Origin: Paracidovorax cattleyae
GTDB taxonomy: Bacteria > Pseudomonadota > Gammaproteobacteria > Burkholderiales > Burkholderiaceae_C
Length of the DNA: 64,000 bases
NCBI RefSeq assembly: GCF_900104515.1
Contig: NZ_FNJL01000016.1
Coordinates: 50,633 to 114,632, forward strand
Direction of reading: 5' to 3'
Shown: one piece after another, positions 18,130 through 26,530 of the stretch
Numbering within the stretch: the stretch's first letter is position 1
Layout of the letters: each line of letters opens with the position of its first letter
The notes under the pieces: generated by a model
What the model was told of the DNA's origin: nothing
The model's input: the letters and a program-made list of their open reading frames with translations, nothing else
Databases searched by the model: none
Translations under genes and position numbers: made by a program

Positions 18130-19359
18130 ATGGTCCAATCCGTCCTCGGCAGCCTGATCCTGGGCTACCGTCCCCTCTGGAACGCCGCGCGCCGGCTCAC
18201 GGCCGTGCAACTGCACGTGCACAACGCCGGCGAAGCCATGGTCGATGCACCGCATCTGCTGCGCACGCTGCAGGAGCTCTGGAGCGCGAGCTCCCCTCCC
18301 CTGCTGCTGTCGCCGCAGAGCCCCCAGTTGCTCATCGACCTGCTCGCCCAGGCGCCGCGCGGATCGCCCTGGATCAGCGTGCCCGATGCATGGCTGGCCG
18401 ATGCCGGCGTCCTCGAGCACGTGCGCACGGCGCACCAGCGCGGCCTGAAGCTGGTCTGGCGCGGGTCGCTGGACCGCTTGCCGCCGGGGGAGATCGCGGC
18501 CTGTTTCGACAACAGCCTGCTGTCGCTGTCCGCCAGCGACGCCATGGCGGCGCTGCGCGCGGCCGGTGGCCCGATCCGCGGCGCCCCCGCCCAGCCCAGC
18601 CCGGTGATCGCGGGCCAGATTTACGAGAACATCGCGAGCCGCCCGCTCATGGAGCACTGCCTGGACCGGCACGGCGCGCTCGCCATCGCCGGCTGGCCGT
18701 CGGAGGATGTGCTCTACAGCCTGCGCCACCAGCAACTGCAGCCCGCCCACGAGACCGTGCACAAGCTGATGCGCGCCATCGACGCGGAGCAGTCGCTGGA
18801 GGCCTTCGAGCAGATCCTCGGCGAAGACCCCCTGCTCGCCTACCGGTTCATGGTCTATACCAACTCCGCTGCGCTGGGGCTGCGCACGGGCGTGGATTCG
18901 CTGCGACGCGGACTGGTGATGATGGGCTACGGATCGCTGCAGCGCTGGCTGGGCGACCAGCTCCCGCATGCGAGCACCGATCCCAACCTGCAGCCCATCC
19001 GCGAGTCCATGGTGATCCGCGCGCACCTGACCGAGCGACTGCTCGACGCCGGGGTGGAGAACGACCTGCGGCGCGAGGTCTATCTCTGCGGGCTGCTGTC
19101 GCAGCTGGGAGAGCTGCTGTCCGAGCCGCTGGGCGCCGTCCTGCGGCGCCTTCCGCTGTCCGAGCGGATCTACGACGCGGCCGTGCTGCACCAGGGGCCC
19201 TATGCACCCAGCCTGGAGATGGCGTGCGCGCTCGAATCCGAGGATGCCGCCCCGATCCGCGAACTGTGCGAGACGCACGAGATGGACCTGGAGGAAATCA
19301 ACCGGGGTTTGCTGCGGGTGATCTCGGACCTGGTGGTGGAACGGCCGGCTGGACGGTGA
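18130..19359 (+). CDS. HDOD-domain signalling protein with degenerate N-terminal region
   Basis: The 409-residue product has an HDOD domain at about residues 200-390, with QLQPAHETVHKLMRAIDAEQ, EDPLLAYRFMVYTNSAALGL and DSLRRGLVMMGYGSLQRWL. The first 190 residues resemble the layout of EAL-HDOD (YuxH-like) proteins but keep no EVL/EAL metal-binding motif, so phosphodiesterase activity is unlikely. Such proteins usually act as signalling scaffolds. It lies 67 bases after flgL and may be co-transcribed, so a role in motility control is possible but inferred. The start at 18130 excludes an upstream Cys/Arg-rich extension. Confidence 0.75.
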   Translation: MVQSVLGSLILGYRPLWNAARRLTAVQLHVHNAGEAMVDAPHLLRTLQELWSASSPPLLLSPQSPQLLIDLLAQAPRGSPWISVPDAWLADAGVLEHVRTAHQRGLKLVWRGSLDRLPPGEIAACFDNSLLSLSASDAMAALRAAGGPIRGAPAQPSPVIAGQIYENIASRPLMEHCLDRHGALAIAGWPSEDVLYSLRHQQLQPAHETVHKLMRAIDAEQSLEAFEQILGEDPLLAYRFMVYTNSAALGLRTGVDSLRRGLVMMGYGSLQRWLGDQLPHASTDPNLQPIRESMVIRAHLTERLLDAGVENDLRREVYLCGLLSQLGELLSEPLGAVLRRLPLSERIYDAAVLHQGPYAPSLEMACALESEDAAPIRELCETHEMDLEEINRGLLRVISDLVVERPAGR

Positions 19360-19396
19360 AACACCTCCTCCCTTCTCCGCTCTGCGGCAGCAGGGC

Positions 19397-19457
19397 TACG
19401 TTTGGCGACGCAGGAGTTCGCATGGGGGATTGATGGCCCGCGCGCTTCGTGAAAGAT
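19397..19457 (+). promoter_or_regulatory. Imperfect PIP box and -10-like element
   Basis: TACGT (19397-19401), 15 bases, then TTCGC (19417-19421) matches the plant-inducible promoter box TTCGB-N15-TTCGB with one mismatch and exact spacing. A -10-like AAAGAT lies at 19452-19457, about 30 bases downstream, which is the spacing reported for HrpX-dependent promoters. The element sits just upstream of the candidate effector gene. Support is sequence resemblance only. Confidence 0.45.
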
Positions 19458-19488
19458 GGGTGCAATTGCATTTCTCTTCTTTCAAAAC

Positions 19489-20406
19489 ATGGAAAGTTCA
19501 CGGACTTCTCGCGGATTGGCGGCGACGCTCCCATCCATGCCCCCCACGGCACGCGGCGGCACTGCACCCTTGGACAGAAAACGCTCCCGACAATTCCCGG
19601 CGCACGATGCAAGATGGGACGCGTTGCCAAGGCGTGCTGCCGATGGCCGAATCCCCTGCGTTGCCATGCCCGGGCGGTCACCTGTCATCCATGGAATCTG
19701 CGCATCGCAACCTCGGGCCGATGAACCCGCCTATGCGCCAGGAGCGTCCGGCTGGGCAGCGAAGCGCTCTGCGGCATTCGACCAGGCCAGCGCCCTGTCA
19801 CGCGTCGATCCGGATCACCTGGGCGCCTGCGTGATCTACAGCCTGTTGTGGATGAACGATGTCAGCAGCGGACAGGGCAACGCCGCGTCCAGGATGGCCC
19901 GGCTGGACCGCTCGACGCAGGAAATCATCTCGCTGCACGAGCAATACGTGGAGAGGGTGGAGCACAGCGACCAGGACCCGCATCGCCGGAAAGAGCCGCT
20001 GCTGCAGACGGCACGGGCACAGGGAGTCGAGCCTGCCGGCAATACCATGGCGATCGATATCCTCGAGAACGAAGAAGCGGCCATGGCGGAAATCGCCGGC
20101 ATCCTCAGCCAACGCGGCAGTTCGCATCTGCTGTGGCTGGGAAACCTGGGTTCCAACAATCATGCGATCGCCGCGCATGCGGCAGACGGCCGGTGCATTC
20201 TTTTCGACGCGAACCTGGGTGAATTCCGGCTCAGGCCTTCCGAAGTACCGATGGTCATGCGTGAGATCGTCGCCCGGAATTCGCTGGACTTCCCCATTCC
20301 CGAGATCCTGGTCATGCCGATGCGGACGCAGGCCTGCAACCTGGTCAAAGCCCCCGGGCCGCGCGCTGGAACACCTTCCAGAACCCCGGATCCTGCGTGG
20401 TCGTGA
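19489..20406 (+). CDS. YopT/AvrPphB-like C58 cysteine protease, candidate type III effector
   Basis: The product (305 residues from this start) has a C58 peptidase pattern. The catalytic Cys is in HLGACVIYSLLWMND, the His in GNLGSNNHAIAAHA and the Asp in CILFDANLGEF. Cys-to-His is 111 residues and His-to-Asp is 15, close to AvrPphB (114 and 15). The N-terminus is Ser/Thr/Arg/Pro-rich, as in type III secretion signals. An in-frame ATG at 19456 would add MGAIAF and five more residues; 19489 is preferred because the candidate promoter would place the transcript start after 19456. The 3' end overlaps the convergent MocR gene by 62 bases. Family proteases cleave host kinases or GTPases. Confidence 0.7.
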   Translation: MESSRTSRGLAATLPSMPPTARGGTAPLDRKRSRQFPAHDARWDALPRRAADGRIPCVAMPGRSPVIHGICASQPRADEPAYAPGASGWAAKRSAAFDQASALSRVDPDHLGACVIYSLLWMNDVSSGQGNAASRMARLDRSTQEIISLHEQYVERVEHSDQDPHRRKEPLLQTARAQGVEPAGNTMAIDILENEEAAMAEIAGILSQRGSSHLLWLGNLGSNNHAIAAHAADGRCILFDANLGEFRLRPSEVPMVMREIVARNSLDFPIPEILVMPMRTQACNLVKAPGPRAGTPSRTPDPAWS

Positions 20407-21814
20407 AATTGATGCGCATGAGCGTGCAGGGCCGGCGGGTGGCGTGGAACAGCGCGCCGGGCGCGATGAGGTAGCCCTCGTCGAGCATGCGCTGGGCGAG
20501 CATGTCGGTGTCCACCCCCGTCTCCACCCAGCCGAACATGCCCGCGGGCTCCGCCGCGAAGCGCTGCCCGGCCTCCAGCGCGATCTGCACGCTGCGTGCC
20601 CGCGCCTGGGCCAGGCGCAGGCGCATGCGCTCGGCGTGGCGGCGCAACTGGCCCTGCTCGATGCACTGCGCCAGGGCCTTCTCGAGGATGGATGGCGTGG
20701 TAAGCGTGGACAGCAGCTTGGTGTCCAGCAGCCGCTCGACCAGGCCATCGGGCGCGGCGAGGTAGCCCACCCGCCAGTTGGGCGCGAGGATCTTGGCGAA
20801 ACCGTTCACGTAGATGGTGCGCCGCAGCCCGTCCAGGGCGGACAGGCGCGTGGCATGGTCGGGCGCGATGTGACCGTAGGTGTCGTCCTCGACGATGTGG
20901 AAGCCGTGCCGGTGGGACAGCTGCAGGATGCGGTGCGCATGCCCCGGCGACAGGCTGTAGCCGGTGGGGTTGTGCAGCACGCTCACGCTCACGAACAGCT
21001 TGGGCGCATGGGCCTCGCAGTAACGCGCCATCACGTCCAGGTCCGGCCCTTCGGGGCCGCGCGGCACGGGCAGCACGCGCATGCCCAGCGCATCGAGACG
21101 CGCGAACTCCACCGACCAGCCGGGCTCCTCCACCATGACCGGGTCGCCGGCCTTCAGCAGGGTGCGGCTCACGATGTCCAGGGCGTGCGTGGCGCCGATG
21201 GTGGTGATGATCTGCGCGGGTTCCGCCGGCACGCTGAGGTCGGCCAGCCGCCACGCGAGCGCCGCGCGCAGTCCCGCGTCGCCCCGGGGCTCGCCATAGG
21301 CCAGGGAGCCGTCCTGCAGCGCACGCCCCGCGGTGACGCGGCGCACGGCGGCGAACATGAAGCGCGCGTCTTCCAGCCAGCCCGGCGGAAACACGCCGGC
21401 GCCCGGCTGGGGCTTGGACGAGGCCTGGTGGAACATGCCGCGGATCAGGGTGGTGGCGTTGATGTGCGAGCCCGACATCGGCAGTGCGGCGGCGCCGAGG
21501 ATCGAGGCTCCCGCGGCCGGTCCGCCCGGTGACCCCGGGGGTACGCCGGCAGGGGCGCCCGACACCGTGGGCGTGGCCCGCTGCCCCGCATCGCGCACGA
21601 AAAACCCGCGCTGGCGCCGCGCCTCCACGAGGCCCTGCGCCAGCAACTGGTCATAGGCGGCGACCACGGTATGGGTGCTCACGCTCTGCTGCCGCGCGCA
21701 TTCGCGCACCGACGGCAGCCGCGCGCCGACGGGCAGCAGCCGGCTGCGGATGCGTTCCGCGAAGCGCTCGGCGAGCTGCTCGGTCAGGGTGCGTTCGGGC
21801 GTGCGGGTCAACAT
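20345..21814 (-). CDS. MocR-type GntR/aminotransferase transcriptional regulator
   Basis: The 489-residue product joins an N-terminal winged helix (RLPSVRECARQQSVSTHTVV, about residues 30-70) to a class I aminotransferase-like domain. That domain has the PLP-lysine segment YVNGFAKILAPNWRVGY and the YSLSPGH region. MocR proteins sense PLP or amino compounds and control nearby genes. The start at 21814 excludes an extension into the divergent exporter gene. The divergent RhtB exporter is the likely target, and the shared gap has a repeated CGGTAC element. Confidence 0.88.
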   Translation of the reverse strand: MLTRTPERTLTEQLAERFAERIRSRLLPVGARLPSVRECARQQSVSTHTVVAAYDQLLAQGLVEARRQRGFFVRDAGQRATPTVSGAPAGVPPGSPGGPAAGASILGAAALPMSGSHINATTLIRGMFHQASSKPQPGAGVFPPGWLEDARFMFAAVRRVTAGRALQDGSLAYGEPRGDAGLRAALAWRLADLSVPAEPAQIITTIGATHALDIVSRTLLKAGDPVMVEEPGWSVEFARLDALGMRVLPVPRGPEGPDLDVMARYCEAHAPKLFVSVSVLHNPTGYSLSPGHAHRILQLSHRHGFHIVEDDTYGHIAPDHATRLSALDGLRRTIYVNGFAKILAPNWRVGYLAAPDGLVERLLDTKLLSTLTTPSILEKALAQCIEQGQLRRHAERMRLRLAQARARSVQIALEAGQRFAAEPAGMFGWVETGVDTDMLAQRMLDEGYLIAPGALFHATRRPCTLMRINFTTTQDPGFWKVFQRAARGL

Positions 21815-21959
21815 GGAAGGCTTTCTGGAAACTGTGTTGCTCAACGCACCGGTACAGTTCATGAGCTTGTGCAGCTGTCTGTATCGGTACTGTAGCGGAA
21901 TCATGCCTACAGTGGTTCCCGTAACCGCAACGTGCCCCGCCCGCAACTCCGCCGCTCCC
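21815..21959. promoter_or_regulatory. MocR/RhtB divergent promoter with CGGTAC direct repeats
   Basis: The gap is AT-richer than its neighbours. It contains ACCGGTACAGTT at 21848-21859 and ATCGGTACTGTA at 21883-21894, a direct repeat of CGGTAC spaced 35 bases apart. MocR regulators typically bind direct repeats of this kind between divergent genes. Assignment as the MocR operator is inferred from layout. Confidence 0.5.
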
Positions 21960-22559
21960 ATGCCCCTGGTCGAATTCACCGCTCTCCTGGTCCTGGCGGC
22001 TGCCATGAGCTTCTCGCCCGGCCCGAACACCACGCTGTCCACCGCCATCGCGGCCAACCGCGGCCTGCGGCCGGCCATGCGCTTCGTGTGCGCGGTGCCG
22101 CTGGGCTGGTCGGCACTGCTGCTGGTGTGCGCCGGGGGCATCGGCAGCCTGGTGGCGGCCGCGCCGGCGCTGCGCACCGGCATCAAGGCGGTGGGCATCG
22201 CCTACCTGCTGTGGCTGGCCAGGAAGCTCTCGCGCAGCGGCCGGCTCGCCGATGCCGATGCGGCCCGCATGGACGTGGGCTTCTGGTCCGGCGCCGCACT
22301 GCAGCTCGTGAACATCAAGGCCTGGCTGCTGGCGCTCACCATCGTGGCGGGTTGGGTGGCCGGCCGGCCCGACAGCCTGCCGCGCCTGGCGGTGGTGGTG
22401 CCCGTCATGATCGTGTTCGCCTTCGCGAGCAATTTCCTCTACGCCGCCACCGGTGCGCTGCTGCGCCAGTGGCTGGCCCGCGGCGCACGCCTGCTCTGGT
22501 TCAACCGCGGCATGGCGGCGGTACTCGCGGCCACTGCCGCCTGGATGGTGACGGCATGA
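21960..22559 (+). CDS. LysE/RhtB-family amino-acid exporter
   Basis: The 199-residue product is hydrophobic with about six membrane segments. It carries the LysE/RhtB N-terminal motif MSFSPGPNTTLSTAIAANRG and GIAYLLWLARKL. The ATG at 21960 gives the canonical short N-terminus; an ATG at 21903 would add 19 residues. It is divergent from a MocR regulator and overlaps the downstream EamA gene by 4 bases. The substrate is unknown. Confidence 0.85.
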   Translation: MPLVEFTALLVLAAAMSFSPGPNTTLSTAIAANRGLRPAMRFVCAVPLGWSALLLVCAGGIGSLVAAAPALRTGIKAVGIAYLLWLARKLSRSGRLADADAARMDVGFWSGAALQLVNIKAWLLALTIVAGWVAGRPDSLPRLAVVVPVMIVFAFASNFLYAATGALLRQWLARGARLLWFNRGMAAVLAATAAWMVTA

Positions 22560-23554
22560 GCGCCGTGCCCGCAGCCGCTGCGCAGCGCCCCCCGGCGCCG
22601 CACTCCGCCGAAACGCGCGGCCTGCTCTGGGGCCTGCTGGGCGTGGCGATCTTCGCGTTCACGCTGCCCATGACGCGGCTGGCCGTGGGCACGGCCGAGG
22701 CGCCGCAGTTGCCGGGTGCGTTCGTGGCCATCGCCCGCGCCGCCATCGCGGGGCTGCTGTCGGCGGCCCTGCTGCTGGCGCAGCGCGCGCCGCTGCCAGC
22801 CCGCGAAGACTGGCTGCCGCTCGCCGCCACGTCGCTCGGCGTGGTGTTCGGCTTCCCGCTGCTGACCTCGCTGGCCATGCGCCATGTGGCGGCCGTGCAT
22901 GCGAGCGTGGTCATCGGCCTGCTGCCGCTGGCCACCGCGCTGGTAGGGGCATTGCTGCACCGCCAGCGGCCCTCCGCGCGCTTCTGGCTCTGCGCGCTGG
23001 CGGGCACCGCGCTGGTGGTGGCCTTCGCCCTGCGGCGCCCGGAGGGCGGCGGGCTGACGCTGCATCCGGCCGATCTGCTGCTGCTCGCCGCCGTGCTCTG
23101 CGCGGCCGTGGGCTACGGTTTCGGCGGCCGCCTGTCGCAACGCATGCCGGCCGGCGCGGTGATCTGCTGGGCGCTGGTGATGGGGCTGCCCGTGGCGCTG
23201 CCGGCGGCCTGGATCGTCGCGCCCCCGCCGGATGCCGCGGCCTCCGTGGCCCCCGCGGCCTGGGCAGCCCTGGCGTACGTATCGGTGTTCTCCATGTGGC
23301 TGGGCTTTTTCGCCTGGTACCGCGGCCTGGCCCTGGGAGGCACCGTGCGGGTGAGCCAGGTGCAACTGGTGCAGCCGTTCCTGGGCATGTTGTTCGCCGT
23401 GCCGCTGCTCGGCGAGCGGCTGGACGCGGCCAGCCTGGGCTTCGGGCTCGCCGTGATGGCCACGGTCCTCATCGGCCGGCGCGCCCCCTCGGGGCAGCAG
23501 CGCGGCGGCCTGCCGGCGGCACGTGCCGCACCGGGGAGGCCGCCGCGCAGTTAA
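22556..23554 (+). CDS. EamA/DMT-superfamily transporter
   Basis: The 332-residue product has about ten membrane segments in two EamA repeats. The first repeat includes RGLLWGLLGVAIFAFTLPMT; the second ends VQPFLGMLFAVPLLGERLDA, a typical DMT motif. A Pro/Arg-rich tail follows. The ATGA overlap with the RhtB gene indicates coupling, so both are probably exporters of related metabolites under MocR control. Confidence 0.85.
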   Translation: MSAVPAAAAQRPPAPHSAETRGLLWGLLGVAIFAFTLPMTRLAVGTAEAPQLPGAFVAIARAAIAGLLSAALLLAQRAPLPAREDWLPLAATSLGVVFGFPLLTSLAMRHVAAVHASVVIGLLPLATALVGALLHRQRPSARFWLCALAGTALVVAFALRRPEGGGLTLHPADLLLLAAVLCAAVGYGFGGRLSQRMPAGAVICWALVMGLPVALPAAWIVAPPPDAAASVAPAAWAALAYVSVFSMWLGFFAWYRGLALGGTVRVSQVQLVQPFLGMLFAVPLLGERLDAASLGFGLAVMATVLIGRRAPSGQQRGGLPAARAAPGRPPRS

Positions 23555-23594
23555 GCTCTTTTCCTGGCGGGGCCCACCCCTGCCCCGCCGACTG

Positions 23595-23614
23595 GCCGCA
23601 CGACGGCTTTTTTT
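23595..23614 (+). terminator. Probable terminator after the rhtB-eamA pair
   Basis: A short stem GCCG/CGGC with a 5-base loop runs straight into seven T residues. A longer GC-rich hairpin (GGCGGGGC / GCCCCGCC) lies just upstream at about 23563-23589 and may add to it. The element lies between the EamA gene and the aminotransferase gene on the same strand. The stem is short, so confidence is moderate. Confidence 0.45.
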
Positions 23615-23680
23615 CGACAACGACGACACGAACGAGGCACGGCCCTTTCCTCCACGGGCTTGCCGCAGGAGATGCTTTCC

Positions 23681-24877
23681 ATGACGACCTGGACCCTGGC
23701 CCAACGCGCCGCGAAGATGAACCCCTCGGTGATCCGCGAGATCCTGAAAGTGACCGAGAAGCCCGGCATCATCAGCCTCGCGGGCGGACTGCCCTCCCCC
23801 AAGACCTTCCCGGTCGATGACTTCGCGCAGGCCTGCGCGGCGGTGCTCGGCAACGACGGCGCCTCATCGCTGCAGTACGCCGCGAGCGAAGGCTACCTGC
23901 CCCTGCGCGAGGCCGTGGCCGACTTCCTGCCCTGGAACGTGTCGCCCGACCAGATCCTGATCACCACCGGCTCGCAGCAGGGCCTCGACCTGGTGGCCAA
24001 GGTGCTCATCGACGCGGGCAGCCGCGTACTGGTGGAAACCCCGACCTATCTCGGCGCCCTGCAGGCCTTCGCGCCCATGGAGCCCGAGGTGCACAGCGTG
24101 GCGAGCGACGACGAAGGCCCGCTGGTGGACGACCTGGCCGCCAAGGTGGGCGCGGGTGCGGACCGCGCGCGCTTCATGTACCTGCTGCCCAACTTCCAGA
24201 ACCCCACGGGCCGCACGATGACCGAAGCACGCCGCCTGGCGCTGTCGGCCAAGGCCGCCGAGCTGGGCCTGCCGCTGGTGGAGGACAACCCCTACGGCGA
24301 CCTCTGGTTCGACCAGCCGCCGCCGCTGCCGCTTACCGCCCGCAACCCGGAAGGCTGCATCTACCTGGGCTCGTTCTCCAAGGTGCTGGCCCCCGGCCTG
24401 CGCCTGGGCTTCCTGGTGGCGCCGCGCGCCCTCTACCCCAAGCTGCTGCAGGCCAAGCAGGCAGCCGACCTGCACACGCCCGGCTTCAACCAGCGCATGG
24501 TGGCCGAGGTGATGAAGGGCGGTTTCCTGGACCGCCACGTGCCCACCATCCGCGCGCTCTACAAGCAGCAGCGCGACGCGATGCTCTCGGCCATGGAGCG
24601 CGAGATGCAGGGCCTCGGCGTGACCTGGAACCGCCCCGACGGCGGCATGTTCCTCTGGGCGCGCCTGCCGGAAGGCATGAGCGCGCTGGACCTGCTGCCC
24701 GAAGCCGTGGAGCGCAACGTGGCCTTCGTGCCCGGCGCGGCCTTCTATGCGGACAATGCCGACGCGCGCACGCTGCGCCTGTCCTTCGTCACCGCGAGCG
24801 CGCAGCAGATCCAGGAAGGCATCACCGCGCTGGCCGCCGCCATCCGCGCGCGCCTGCCGCAGACTGCAGAGGCCTGA
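23681..24877 (+). CDS. PLP-dependent class I/II aminotransferase (LysN/AadAT-like)
   Basis: The 398-residue product is a fold-type I aminotransferase. It begins MTTWTLAQRAAKMNPSVIRE with KPGIISLAGGLPSPKTFP nearby. QYAASEGYLPLREAVADFL follows, and the PLP-binding Lys is at about residue 234 in YLGSFSKVLAPGLRLGF. This matches enzymes annotated as 2-aminoadipate or multi-substrate aminotransferases. The ATG at 23681 is preferred because AGGAG lies 9 bases upstream. A GST gene follows after 4 bases. The exact substrate cannot be read from sequence. Confidence 0.88.
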   Translation: MTTWTLAQRAAKMNPSVIREILKVTEKPGIISLAGGLPSPKTFPVDDFAQACAAVLGNDGASSLQYAASEGYLPLREAVADFLPWNVSPDQILITTGSQQGLDLVAKVLIDAGSRVLVETPTYLGALQAFAPMEPEVHSVASDDEGPLVDDLAAKVGAGADRARFMYLLPNFQNPTGRTMTEARRLALSAKAAELGLPLVEDNPYGDLWFDQPPPLPLTARNPEGCIYLGSFSKVLAPGLRLGFLVAPRALYPKLLQAKQAADLHTPGFNQRMVAEVMKGGFLDRHVPTIRALYKQQRDAMLSAMEREMQGLGVTWNRPDGGMFLWARLPEGMSALDLLPEAVERNVAFVPGAAFYADNADARTLRLSFVTASAQQIQEGITALAAAIRARLPQTAEA

Positions 24878-24881
24878 CGCG

Positions 24882-25502
24882 ATGCTGAGACTCTGGGGAC
24901 GCGTGTCGTCCATCAACGTGCGCAAGGTCCTCTGGGCCGCGCAGGAGCTGGGGCTGGAACTGCAGCGCACCGACGCGGGCGGCCAGTTCGGGCTCGTGCG
25001 CGAGCCGCAGTTCCTGTCGCTCAACCCCAACGGACTGGTGCCGCTCATCGAGGACGAGGGCGTCTCGCTCTGGGAGTCGAACACCATCGTGCGCTACCTC
25101 TGCGCGCGCTATGCGCCGGGCGATCTCTACCCCGAGGACCTGCCCACGCGCTTCCTGGCCGAACAGTGGATGGACTGGCAGCAGACCACCTTCAACCCGG
25201 CCGGCCGCGACGCATTCCTGCAGTGGATCCGCACGCCCGCGGCGCAGCGCGACCCGGTGGCGATCGCCCGCTCCGTGGCCGCCACCGAGCCGCTGATGGA
25301 ACTGCTCGACGCGCACCTGGCGCGGCATGCCTACCTGGCGGGTGACCGTTTCACGATGGCCGACATCCCCGTGGGCTGCGAAATCCACCGCTGGTGGGGT
25401 CTGCCGCAGGAGCGGCCCGCCCGTCCACACCTGGAACGCTGGTTCAACGCGCTGCGCGCGCGCAGCGGCAGCCTGGGCGTGCTGGACCAGCCGCTCGCCT
25501 GA
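24882..25502 (+). CDS. Glutathione S-transferase family protein
   Basis: The 206-residue product has an N-terminal thioredoxin-like domain (MLRLWGRVSSINVRKVLWAA, then FLSLNPNGLVPLIEDEGVSL and WESNTIVRYL). A helical C-terminal domain includes YLAGDRFTMADIPVG. The Ser-Ser-Ile-Asn near residue 10 is the usual position of the catalytic residue in theta/beta-like GSTs. It lies 4 bases after the aminotransferase gene and is probably in its operon. Confidence 0.88.
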   Translation: MLRLWGRVSSINVRKVLWAAQELGLELQRTDAGGQFGLVREPQFLSLNPNGLVPLIEDEGVSLWESNTIVRYLCARYAPGDLYPEDLPTRFLAEQWMDWQQTTFNPAGRDAFLQWIRTPAAQRDPVAIARSVAATEPLMELLDAHLARHAYLAGDRFTMADIPVGCEIHRWWGLPQERPARPHLERWFNALRARSGSLGVLDQPLA

Positions 25503-25593
25503 TACCGCCCGCGGCGGCTGCTTTCACCCGATGCGACGGTGGTCAGGATGGCCGCCGGGGGAGGGCTGCGCCCGCACGGGTCAGGATGCCGCC

Positions 25594-25613
25594 CGGCGGC
25601 CCTGCCGTTTTTT
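25594..25613 (+). terminator. Possible terminator between GST and phzF-like genes
   Basis: A CGGC/GCCG stem with a 6-base loop is followed by six T residues (25608-25613). An overlapping alternative stem, GCCGCC/GGCGGC (25588-25600), is also possible. It resembles the element at 23595 in form. The stem is weak, so it may be only a partial terminator. Confidence 0.35.
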
Positions 25614-25645
25614 CCTTGTCCGTCGTTTTTCCACAGGAGTTCACC

Positions 25646-26530
25646 ATGCGCCAGCGTCCCTTCAAGCAAGTCGATGTGTTCACCGGCCGCCCGTACCTCG
25701 GCAACCCCCTGGCCGTGGTGCTCGACGGCGAGGGCCTGTCCACCGAGGAGATGCAGCATTTCACGAACTGGACCAACCTGTCCGAAGCCACGTTCCTGCT
25801 GCCCCCGACGGACGAGGGACGTGCGGCCGGGGCGGATTACCGCGTGCGCATCTTCTGCCCCGGCCGCGAGCTGCCGTTCGCGGGCCATCCCACGCTCGGC
25901 AACTGCCACGCCTGGCTGGAGGCCGGCGGCCGGCCTCGCGCCCCGGGACGCGTGGTGCAGGAATGCGGCGTGGGCCTGGTCACGCTGCGGCAGGACGGCA
26001 GCCGGCTGGCCTTCGCGGCCCCGCCGCTCAAGAAGAGCGGCCCGCTGCCGGAGGCAGACGTGGAACTCATCGCGCGCGGCCTGGGGCTGGCGCGCACCGA
26101 CATCGTGGGCCATGCCTGGTGCGACAACGGCCCGAACTGGCGCGGCGTGATGCTCTCCTCGGCCGAGGCCGTGCTCGCGCTGCGGCCCGACGGGGCCGTG
26201 CTGAGCGCGCTCGACGTCGGCGTGGTCGGCCCCCGCGGCAAGGTGGGCGTGATCGGCAGCCACCCCGGCGGGGAGGTGGACGCGCCGGATTTCGAGGTGC
26301 GCGCCTTCTTCCCCGGCAACAACGGCCTGGCCGAGGACCCGGTGACCGGCAGCCTGAACGCCGCCCTGGCGCAATGGCTGATCGGCGCCCACCTGGCCCC
26401 GCCCCGCTACATCGCCAGCCAGGGCACCGCCCTGGGCCGCGCAGGCCGCGTGCATGTCGAACAGGATGGCGAGAACATCTGGGTGGGGGGCGGCTCCATC
26501 ACCTGCGTGGACGGACAGGTGCTGCTGTGA
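25646..26530 (+). CDS. PhzF-family isomerase/epimerase-like protein
   Basis: The 294-residue product shows the PhzF signatures: QVDVFTGRPYLGNPLAVVLD at the start, CPGRELPFAGHPTLGNCHAW in the middle and LAEDPVTGSLNAALAQWL near the end. A conserved acidic residue (Glu, in LSEATFLLPPT near residue 50) fits the catalytic Glu of the family. The start follows an AGGAG site. Most family members act on unidentified small molecules; nothing here suggests phenazine synthesis. Its stop overlaps a small downstream ORF. Confidence 0.88.
   Translation: MRQRPFKQVDVFTGRPYLGNPLAVVLDGEGLSTEEMQHFTNWTNLSEATFLLPPTDEGRAAGADYRVRIFCPGRELPFAGHPTLGNCHAWLEAGGRPRAPGRVVQECGVGLVTLRQDGSRLAFAAPPLKKSGPLPEADVELIARGLGLARTDIVGHAWCDNGPNWRGVMLSSAEAVLALRPDGAVLSALDVGVVGPRGKVGVIGSHPGGEVDAPDFEVRAFFPGNNGLAEDPVTGSLNAALAQWLIGAHLAPPRYIASQGTALGRAGRVHVEQDGENIWVGGGSITCVDGQVLL

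Noticed and set aside
14631..18131. Open frame of 1166 codons on the minus strand opposite flgK and flgL
   Set aside because: It is antisense to well-identified genes, lacks recognisable motifs and is explained by GC-rich codon use.
19417..19449. TTCG pair at 19417 and 19446 as a perfect PIP box
   Set aside because: The spacing between the TTCG elements is 25 bases instead of 16. The imperfect but correctly spaced TACGT-N15-TTCGC is the better candidate.
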